DNA of 13,018 nt, from positions 1 to 13,018 of the forward strand of contig CAZOEL010000122.1 in NCBI GenBank assembly GCA_964578835.1, read 5' to 3'. Shown here in pieces: positions 7,735 to 13,018 of the stretch. The notes under the pieces were generated by a model, which did no database searches, was not told where the DNA came from, and worked only from the letters and a program-made list of their open reading frames with translations. The translations under genes and the position numbers were made by a program. Position 1 is the first letter of the stretch; each line of letters opens with the position of its first letter. This stretch comes from CAZOEL01 sp964578835. Its GTDB lineage: Bacteria > Desulfobacterota > Syntrophobacteria > Syntrophobacterales > Syntrophobacteraceae.

Positions 7735-8952
7735 TTATTTCGATTCTGCAGGCTGGCGCTGAGCGTTCAATTCCTGCCCGTCGGCCTTTGCGCTCTTAAA
7801 TGGTACGGCTTTGACGGAGGCGCCCGGACGCGCGTTCAGCAGGCCTTCCACAATCACACGCTCACCGACTGAAAGACCGGAAGCAACGAGCCATTGGTCT
7901 CCGATAGCGCGATTGAGAGTAAGCATGCGCTGCTGCACCGCGCCCGCCTCATCCACTACCAGCGCGTACGGCTCCCCTTTCGGATTGCGGCTCACTCCTT
8001 GCTGAGGTACGAGAATGGAGCCTTCAGAGACGCCTTCCTGCACGACGGCCCGAACGAACATGCCCGGCAGGAGCAGATGCTCCGGATTCGGGACGACAAT
8101 GCGTAGAGTGAAAGAACCCGTTGCCGGGTCCACCGTGACATCGCGAAACTGCAAGATTCCATCGAGGGAGTAAGTCGTTCCGTCTTCCAGCAATAACTTG
8201 ACTTTCTTTCCGTTCTTTCCATCTGCGCTGAGCCGGCCGGCCTCCAGGCTGCGTTTGAGGCGCAGCAATTCGGCCGACGACTGCGTCACGTCAACGTAGA
8301 TGGGGTCAAGCTGTTGAATGGTTGCAAGGGAAGCGGCCTGATACCCTGTGACCAACGCCCCGTCCGTTACGCTCGACCTGCCAATGCGCCCGGAAATAGG
8401 GGCTGCGACGCGAGTGTATCCCAAATTGATGCGGGCCGATTCAACCTGCGTCTTCCAATACTCGATCTCCGCTTTGGCTTGTTCCACGGCGGCTGCCGCA
8501 TCGTCATAGTCCTGACGGCTGACCGCATTGTCTACAAGCAATTCCCTGTAACGTTGGGCCCGTGAGCGAATCGAGGGCAGATTGGCCTGCGCCTTGCCCA
8601 GAGAGGCCTTCGCAGAGTCGTACGCCACCTGAAATGGAGCAGGATCGATCTGATAGAGGAGGTCGCCCGCCTTGACATCCGAGCCTTCCTTGAACGATCG
8701 CTTCTGTATGATGCCATTGACCTGCGGCCGGATCTCCGACACGAGATAGGCGGAAGTGCGGCCGGGCAGCTCGGTGGTAAGCTCCACCTGTTGCGGTTCA
8801 ATGGTTACAGTGGACACTTCCGGAACGGTAGTCTGTGCAGGCGGCTGCTGACTATGCCCGCTGTCACACCCTCCGAGCAAAAGAAGGCTCGAGAGCGCAG
8901 CCAAAACCATACTCCATCCAAAGGGCTGATAACCTTTCTTATTCCGTTGCAT
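7735..8952 (-). CDS. acrA: RND periplasmic adaptor lipoprotein (AcrA/MexA-like membrane fusion protein)
   Basis: This 405-residue adaptor links the inner-membrane pump to the outer channel. A lipoprotein signal ends in LLLGGC with Cys29. The next residue is Asp30, which in enterobacteria retains lipoproteins in the inner membrane, the correct place for an adaptor. The first half of the lipoyl domain (about 72-107, SEIRPQVNGIIQKRSFKEG, LLYQIDPAPF) is followed by the alpha-hairpin (about 107-179). The second lipoyl half (LGYTRVAAPISGRIG) and the beta-barrel and membrane-proximal domains follow. The start chosen is ATG 8952-8950, because GGAGG lies 6 bases upstream and a proper signal peptide begins there. 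An in-frame opening to 9111 would add 53 non-hydrophobic residues overlapping the repressor gene. Second gene of the operon. Confidence 0.94.
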   Translation of the reverse strand: MQRNKKGYQPFGWSMVLAALSSLLLLGGCDSGHSQQPPAQTTVPEVSTVTIEPQQVELTTELPGRTSAYLVSEIRPQVNGIIQKRSFKEGSDVKAGDLLYQIDPAPFQVAYDSAKASLGKAQANLPSIRSRAQRYRELLVDNAVSRQDYDDAAAAVEQAKAEIEYWKTQVESARINLGYTRVAAPISGRIGRSSVTDGALVTGYQAASLATIQQLDPIYVDVTQSSAELLRLKRSLEAGRLSADGKNGKKVKLLLEDGTTYSLDGILQFRDVTVDPATGSFTLRIVVPNPEHLLLPGMFVRAVVQEGVSEGSILVPQQGVSRNPKGEPYALVVDEAGAVQQRMLTLNRAIGDQWLVASGLSVGERVIVEGLLNARPGASVKAVPFKSAKADGQELNAQRQPAESK

Positions 8953-8996
8953 CAAAAACCTCCAGTGTATCAATAAAGGCATCCGGACCCAAAACG

Positions 8997-9006
8997 TTCG
9001 ATCGAA
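8997..9006. promoter_or_regulatory. 10-bp palindrome between tetR-type gene and adaptor gene
   Basis: TTCGATCGAA is a perfect palindrome directly beyond the repressor stop (9008) and 44 bp before the adaptor ATG. It could be an internal operator. It is short, may be chance, and no convincing promoter overlaps it. Confidence 0.2.
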
Positions 9007-9007
9007 A

Positions 9008-9631
9008 TCACGGGTCGACAAGTCCTTTGAAGAGAATATCCAGTATGACATCCGGGTCTTCCGGAAAAGGATGATTCTCTGGCGATTCGAGCCATAACAA
9101 AAGAAACGCATCGATGATGCTATCTAAGGAAACAGCCAGGTAATAAGGAGTGGAGATCCTTTTGAACCGCTTCTTCTCCATTCCACTCTCCAAAACAGAG
9201 GCAAGCTTTTCGAGGAAGAGGTAATGACGCCTTCGCATCTCTTCATCAAGACCCGCCTTAATGTTGAAGCTCGCTCCACGCCTCTCTGCAAGAAACAGGC
9301 GAACGAAAGGGAGATTGCTGCGAAACCTTTCGCCTTTGGTCCGGATGTAATTTCGAAGTCTTTCAATCTCGTCATCCGTTTCCTCCAGCGCCCGCGTGAC
9401 GGCCTCCTCAAAACTGTCGCACTTCTCCAAAACGAGAGCCTTGTAAAGATCCTCCTTGTTTTGAAAGAATTTGTACAGGGTCCCAATAGCGAACTCGGCC
9501 TTTCCCGCTATTTCGTGCATGGATACGTTGTGGTAGCCCCTCTCGGAAAAAAGATCAAGGGCTGCTGCGAGAATCTCTTGGCGCTGCCTCAGTTTCTCTC
9601 TTTCCCTCCTCGGGAGTGCTTCATTCTTCAT
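9008..9631 (-). CDS. TetR-family transcriptional repressor (AcrR-type, efflux-linked)
   Basis: This 207-residue protein has the standard TetR length. The N-terminal helix-turn-helix spans about residues 18-66 (EILAAALDLFSERGYHNVSM, then HEIAGKAEFAIGTLYKFFQN), with the recognition helix around 48-56. The C-terminal part is all-helical and divergent, as usual for the ligand-binding and dimer domain. It probably binds efflux substrates and then releases DNA. It is the first gene of the efflux operon, in the same direction and 55 bp ahead of the adaptor gene. Classical acrR is divergent from its pump, whereas here repressor and pump would share one autoregulated transcript. The start ATG (9631-9629) has AGAGG seven bases upstream. 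Confidence 0.92.
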   Translation of the reverse strand: MKNEALPRREREKLRQRQEILAAALDLFSERGYHNVSMHEIAGKAEFAIGTLYKFFQNKEDLYKALVLEKCDSFEEAVTRALEETDDEIERLRNYIRTKGERFRSNLPFVRLFLAERRGASFNIKAGLDEEMRRRHYLFLEKLASVLESGMEKKRFKRISTPYYLAVSLDSIIDAFLLLWLESPENHPFPEDPDVILDILFKGLVDP

Positions 9632-9681
9632 TATTTTACCTCTAGAAGATTATCGAAAACATGAACCTGACGTCACTATTT

Positions 9682-9710
9682 AGAATATGTCGTCTCATTA
9701 TAATGGTCAA
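9682..9710 (-). promoter_or_regulatory. Candidate sigma-70 promoter of the tetR-efflux-kinase operon
   Basis: Read on the minus strand, TTGACC (9710-9705; 5 of 6 consensus bases) is followed by a 17-base spacer and TATTCT (9687-9682; 4 of 6). This puts the start site roughly 45 bases before the repressor ATG. It is the best match upstream of the operon. Confidence 0.55.
9696..9705. promoter_or_regulatory. Candidate TetR-type operator inside the promoter spacer
   Basis: CATTATAATG is a perfect 10-bp palindrome overlapping the end of the -35 box and filling half of the spacer of the candidate operon promoter. Binding there would block RNA polymerase. A second, 8-bp palindrome TGACGTCA lies at 9668-9675, near the predicted start site. 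The assignment to the adjacent repressor is inferred from position only. Confidence 0.38.
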
Positions 9711-9886
9711 GCATTATTTGTGGGAGGCTTCTTTCCTATTTTTGCTAACATTTTTGAGAACATCTGGCCTCGTCCGCTCAAAACGACCGGAAGCGCGCCC
9801 CCGTCTGCATTGTTCTACACCGAATACACAGCAAGCGAGTATGTTCAAGGCGGGATAAATTCCCCGGGAGGCGGGAGATTTTCCTA

Positions 9887-9915
9887 TTGCTGGCGCTATT
9901 CTACAGGGCTATAAA
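9887..9915 (+). promoter_or_regulatory. Candidate promoter for the secreted-protein gene
   Basis: TTGCTG (9887-9892; 3 of 6) and TATAAA (9910-9915; 5 of 6) are separated by 17 bases. If used, the transcript would have an untranslated leader of about 235 bases before the ATG at 10158. The weak -35 keeps this tentative. Confidence 0.35.
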
Positions 9916-10157
9916 CAATCGAAAAGGGCAGTGAGCCAAACCTCTGTTAGGCGCAATGGGCAAGCTTAGACTTTTCCACAAGGCTCCGCTGATGATGACG
10001 CAACCGGTTGCCAAATCTATCAGCCGGAATCTGAAAGGAGTAGGCGACAAGAAATCATATCAATGGATGCCCGGGTTCTCTTTCGAGGCCCGATTGACGC
10101 AAAGGCCCTCTCCGCCCATGAGCGCGGAGCGTTGTGAGGACAAAAGGAGCGTAGATT
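9916..10157 (+). other. Long non-coding leader upstream of the secreted-protein gene
   Basis: No convincing gene lies in 9632-10157. This part contains a perfect 12-bp palindrome, GCAACCGGTTGC (10000-10011), and a hairpin with arms CTCCGC/GCGGAG (10110-10115 with 10124-10129). I compared it by eye with c-di-GMP, fluoride, cobalamin, SAM, TPP and glycine riboswitch signatures and none fits. It may still be a structured leader or hold regulator sites. The ribosome-binding site AGGAG at 10145-10149 ends it. Confidence 0.35.
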
Positions 10158-12764
10158 ATGATCGCGGTCAAGCAAAACGCAATAACTCTCAGACTGGCGT
10201 TTCTTGCAGCGCTGCTTCTGGCTCCGGGCATGAACGGCGCCAGTGTTGCGGCAGATTTGACATGGCCGAAGCAGTTTGTCAGCTCAGAGGCCTCGGTTGT
10301 GCTTTACCAGCCTCAGCTCGAATCGTTTGAAGAAGACAAGCTTACGGCCCGGGCGGCCGTTTCCGTAAAGAAGAGAGGCGAAAAGCAACCCGTCTTTGGG
10401 GTTGCGTGGCTGAAAGCCCGCGTAGCCACCGATCGCGATACGCGCATGGCGACAATCGAAGACGTGCAGGCCACCAGGGTGAAGTTCGCCGATGCGACGC
10501 CCGAGCAGGAAGAAAAGCTTCGAGCATTTCTTGAAAACGAAGCGAAAGACTGGCAATACACCCTGTCGCTGGATCTCATTGTAGCGGAAATGGACAAGAT
10601 CGAAGCAGCTTTGCGCGCGGATTCAGGCCTCAATACCGAGCCCCCCAGGATCATCTTCGTCACGCATCCAACGGTTTTGGTTCCCCTTGACGGCGATCCG
10701 AAGCTCCTCCCGATATCCAATTCCAAGTTGATGCGCGTCGCCAATACGCCCTTTCTCATGCTCTATGACCAAGAGTCAAAAACCTATTACCTCCGCGGAG
10801 GTGAGGAATGGCTCACCACGACTGATTTGATGGGCGCATGGAAAGGAGTGGATGCGGTTCCCGCCAGCGTCGATCTCCTGTGGAAAGAGATCGAAAAGGA
10901 AAACGGGGAAAATAGCTCCGGGCAGGAAGCTCCCAAGAGAGTGCGGCAGGTGGAAGGCAAAACGCCCGAGATCATTGTGAGCGCAGAGCCCGCGGAGCTG
11001 CTGGCGACCGAAGGCGAGCCCCTCTATACTCCCATCCATGGGACCGACCTGCTCTATGTGAACAACACGGAAAACAATATTTTCCTGGATTCCAAAACTC
11101 AGGAGCACATCGTTCTGATCTCCGGCCGATGGTTCAAGTCCAAGTCGCTGACTGAAGGTCCCTGGACCTACGTACCTTCCAAGAACCTTCCCGCCGATTT
11201 CGCCAGGATTCCGGAAAGCTCGGTCAAAGGGTTCGTATTGGTGAACGTCGCCGGAACGCCTCAGGCGCAGGAAGCGCTCAATGAGATGTACATCCCTCAA
11301 ACCGCAGCCATTGACCGGGAGAAAGCCACAACGGAGGTCGCTTATGATGGAGACCCCAACTGGGAGCGGATCCCCAACACCGATTTGGACTACGCCGTAA
11401 ACACAAGCCAAACCGTCTTTAAAGAAGGAACCATGTATTATGCCCTGGAACAGGGCGTCTGGTACGAAGCGACTTCGCCCAACGGGCCATGGAAAGTGAG
11501 CGTATCGCCCCCAAAAGATGTGGACCGCATTCCGGCAAGCAATCCTCGTTACAACGCCAAATATGTGAAAGTCTACGATTCAACGAAAGACACAGCCTAT
11601 GTCGGCTATACGCCCGGATACACCGGCTCTTACGTGCAGGACGGAACGGTGGTGTACGGCACGGGGTATCGGTACGCGGGATACTACGCCCCGACCGCCT
11701 ACGTCGCCTACCCCACCACCTATGGGTATTCGGCAGTGTACGATCCATATATCGCATGTTGGGGATATCAGCCGGTTTATTACAATCCTTACGCCTGGCT
11801 GGGAGCGGCCGTCACCACGGCGGCGGTAATCGGGATTACCTGGGCGGTTTGGGACGATATCTGGGATCACCATCATCATCACCACCACTATTATTACGGA
11901 TGGCGTCGGGGCGGTTATTGGGGACCCGGAGGCTACCGTTACAGGAATGTCAACTATTATCACAACAGAGTGGTCTACAAAAACTGGCGGCCGGGAAGGC
12001 CGGGTTACAGGCCCGGTTGGGATAGGCCCGGCAGGCCAGGTTGGGAGAGACCGGGACGCCCCGGACGGCCGGAGCTGTTGCCGGCTGCGAGGCCTGGCGA
12101 TCGCCAGTCTCTTCGCGCCGCGCAGCAGACGAACCTCTACAATCGGCCATGGAATCAGGCGAAGCTCTCGAAAAGAGCTGAGCGCGCTGGATCGAAATCC
12201 GGCGAGCTGAAGCCTGGAAGGCGAGAGGGACGTCCCGACGGAATTGAAGGAAAACCCGCAAAGCTTTCGACCGCGCGTCCCGCAAAGCAGCCCGGCAAAA
12301 GCGCATCGGGGAAGAACAACATATTTACGGACAAGGAAGGACGGGTTTATCGAAAAACCAATAAGGGCTGGCAACAACGGGAAGCCGGTAAATGGTCCAC
12401 TGAAAGCGCCCAGAGACGCTCGAGAGCCGATGGCGCCGCGCAGCGAGGTTCACGTTCCCGGATCTCTTCCAAAGATCGTCCATCGAGACGCATGGATACA
12501 AGCGATCTAAACAGGGATTTCAATCGACGTCAGCGCGGCGAGGAAAGATTGAATCAGTTTCAACGATCGAAGGCGGCCTCCGGGCTTTCGCGCTCCGGTG
12601 GAGGTGAACGAGCCAGAGGCGATGGATTGGGCGGCCCCCGTGGCGGCGGCCAAGGGAGAGCGGGAGCTGTGCGTGGCGGTGGAGGAGGCGGAGGAGGCAA
12701 CTTCGGCGGTCGTAACGGAGGAGGGGGAGGAGGTCGAGGAGGCGGCGGTTTCGGCGGCCGGTAG
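10158..12764 (+). CDS. Large secreted protein with tandem aromatic modules, Tyr-rich region, His7 and Gly/Arg-rich tail
   Basis: This 868-residue protein has a Sec signal peptide (hydrophobic core 11-23, cleavage near SVA-A at 31-32). Three related modules follow at about 163-238, 270-355 and 393-461. Each runs P-x-II/EV..., then [IL]xNT or similar, then a Tyr/Trp strand and a G[PA]W motif (GAWKG, EGPWTY, NGPWKV). Residues 478-545 are very Tyr/Gly-rich (VGYTPGYTGSYV, GTGYRYAGYY). A hydrophobic stretch (547-565), seven histidines (571-577), GRPGW-type repeats (611-638), a basic region and a Gly/Arg-rich end (about 813-868) complete it. From memory, similar proteins in proteobacteria are annotated 'carbohydrate-binding family V/XII'; I cannot confirm this. 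The start has AGGAG eight bases upstream. It is monocistronic and divergent from the efflux operon. It is probably periplasmic or surface-exposed; function unknown. Confidence 0.9.
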   Translation: MIAVKQNAITLRLAFLAALLLAPGMNGASVAADLTWPKQFVSSEASVVLYQPQLESFEEDKLTARAAVSVKKRGEKQPVFGVAWLKARVATDRDTRMATIEDVQATRVKFADATPEQEEKLRAFLENEAKDWQYTLSLDLIVAEMDKIEAALRADSGLNTEPPRIIFVTHPTVLVPLDGDPKLLPISNSKLMRVANTPFLMLYDQESKTYYLRGGEEWLTTTDLMGAWKGVDAVPASVDLLWKEIEKENGENSSGQEAPKRVRQVEGKTPEIIVSAEPAELLATEGEPLYTPIHGTDLLYVNNTENNIFLDSKTQEHIVLISGRWFKSKSLTEGPWTYVPSKNLPADFARIPESSVKGFVLVNVAGTPQAQEALNEMYIPQTAAIDREKATTEVAYDGDPNWERIPNTDLDYAVNTSQTVFKEGTMYYALEQGVWYEATSPNGPWKVSVSPPKDVDRIPASNPRYNAKYVKVYDSTKDTAYVGYTPGYTGSYVQDGTVVYGTGYRYAGYYAPTAYVAYPTTYGYSAVYDPYIACWGYQPVYYNPYAWLGAAVTTAAVIGITWAVWDDIWDHHHHHHHYYYGWRRGGYWGPGGYRYRNVNYYHNRVVYKNWRPGRPGYRPGWDRPGRPGWERPGRPGRPELLPAARPGDRQSLRAAQQTNLYNRPWNQAKLSKRAERAGSKSGELKPGRREGRPDGIEGKPAKLSTARPAKQPGKSASGKNNIFTDKEGRVYRKTNKGWQQREAGKWSTESAQRRSRADGAAQRGSRSRISSKDRPSRRMDTSDLNRDFNRRQRGEERLNQFQRSKAASGLSRSGGGERARGDGLGGPRGGGQGRAGAVRGGGGGGGGNFGGRNGGGGGGRGGGGFGGR

Positions 12765-12823
12765 CCTGATTCGGATCTAATCCTAGGGATCGTCACCTTT
12801 GAAGGTTCAGGTTGCAGTTTTTT
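12765..12823 (+). other. Short 3' region of the secreted-protein gene
   Basis: A run of six T (12818-12823) follows only a tiny ACCTT-TG-AAGGT stem, so there is no convincing intrinsic terminator. Termination may instead involve the large palindrome that begins at 12845. Confidence 0.25.
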
Positions 12824-12843
12824 CCTTCTCCCTCAGGAAGAGG
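12824..12843. repeat. Degenerate CTCTCCC-type repeat hairpin
   Basis: CCTTCTCCCTCAGGAAGAGG resembles the perfect hairpin at 13000-13018 with several substitutions. It directly abuts the start of palindromic repeat copy 2. Confidence 0.4.
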
Positions 12844-12844
12844 G

Positions 12845-12948
12845 CCAATGCTGTTGCATTAAGAAATCGGAAGGGTCCGTGGGCTGGGTTGAGCGATGAG
12901 CGAAACCCAACCCACGCCTGCATCGGCTCCTTAATTCAACAGCATTGG
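12845..12948. repeat. Palindromic repeat copy 2, intact (104 bp)
   Basis: Outer arms of 19 bases (12845-12863 and 12930-12948) pair with one mismatch. An inner pair, GTGGGCTGGGTT (12879-12890) and AACCCAACCCAC (12904-12915), pairs with one G-T wobble around a 13-base loop. The copy lies in the same orientation as the IS-split copy at 84-96/739-866 and serves as its empty-site reference. It has no coding capacity. The symmetrical termini suggest a MITE- or REP-like element. Confidence 0.75.
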
Positions 12949-12999
12949 GGGAGATGGCTGGGGGATCCTCTTTCAAAAGAATACTTCCCTCACCCCGAC

Positions 13000-13018
13000 C
13001 CTCTCCCTGAGGGAGAGG
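13000..13018. repeat. CTCTCCC hairpin repeat, cut by the window end
   Basis: CCTCTCCC-TGA-GGGAGAGG is a perfect 8-bp stem, preceded by CCCTCACCCCGA. This looks like a common dispersed intergenic repeat; its right side may continue past the window. Confidence 0.5.

Noticed and set aside
8953..9111. N-terminal extension of the adaptor protein (53 more residues)
   Set aside because: It overlaps the repressor gene and would bury the lipoprotein signal; GGAGG six bases before the ATG at 8952 decides the start.
9921..10020. Possible c-di-GMP or fluoride riboswitch (CCAAACC, GCTGATGATGACGCAA)
   Set aside because: Isolated matches only; the order and spacing of conserved blocks and supporting stems are missing.
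9956..10330. 124-codon plus-strand open frame in the leader and start of the secreted-protein gene
   Set aside because: It overlaps the signal-peptide coding region in another frame, has no recognisable sequence and no good ribosome-binding site.
12560..12796. Proline-rich minus-strand open frame
   Set aside because: It is the antisense shadow of the glycine-rich tail (GGN codons read as NCC).
12790..12823. Intrinsic terminator after the secreted-protein gene
   Set aside because: There is a T6 run, but the preceding stem is only five base pairs with a two-base loop and is not adjacent to the run.

Overview
The window looks like chromosomal DNA of a Gram-negative bacterium with moderately high GC. 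A complete tripartite RND efflux system with an outer-membrane channel shows there is an outer membrane. The mix of an RND operon, a Cache-domain sensor kinase, a large Tyr/Gly-rich secreted protein and abundant dispersed palindromes would fit a Desulfobacterota (syntrophobacterial or other deltaproteobacterial) genome. That placement is a weak inference; no ribosomal marker is present.

Layout. Positions 1-877 are a repeat-rich border. A 642-bp IS200/IS605-type insertion sequence (97-738) with a lone Y1 transposase has split one copy of a palindromic repeat (84-96 plus 739-866). Positions 878-9631, all on the minus strand, form a tightly packed five-gene operon. In transcription order it holds a TetR-family repressor (9631-9008), a periplasmic adaptor lipoprotein (8952-7735), an inner-membrane RND pump (7722-4543), an outer-membrane factor (4541-3138) and a Cache/HAMP/PAS sensor histidine kinase (3121-878). 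The gaps between them are 55, 12, 1 and 16 bp. Positions 9632-10157 are a divergent regulatory region with a candidate promoter in each direction. Positions 10158-12764 (plus strand) encode an 868-residue secreted protein with an internally repeated Trp/aromatic module, a Tyr-rich segment, a natural run of seven histidines and a Gly/Arg-rich tail. Positions 12765-13018 hold a second, uninterrupted copy of the same palindromic repeat (12845-12948), flanked by CTCTCCC-type hairpins.

How it fits together. The three pump genes should make one adaptor-pump-channel complex spanning both membranes. The TetR protein lies first in the same transcript, so it probably represses its own operon, and a perfect 10-bp palindrome sits inside the spacer of the only good promoter upstream of it. 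The terminal kinase has no response regulator partner in the window.

The most instructive non-coding result is the IS insertion. Joining 84-96 to 739-751 restores, without a gap, the sequence of the intact repeat copy at 12845-12870. This fixes the ends of the IS to the base and gives a TTGAT target and a TTGAC right end. The IS also carries a perfect 15-bp stem that would mask the transposase ribosome-binding site.
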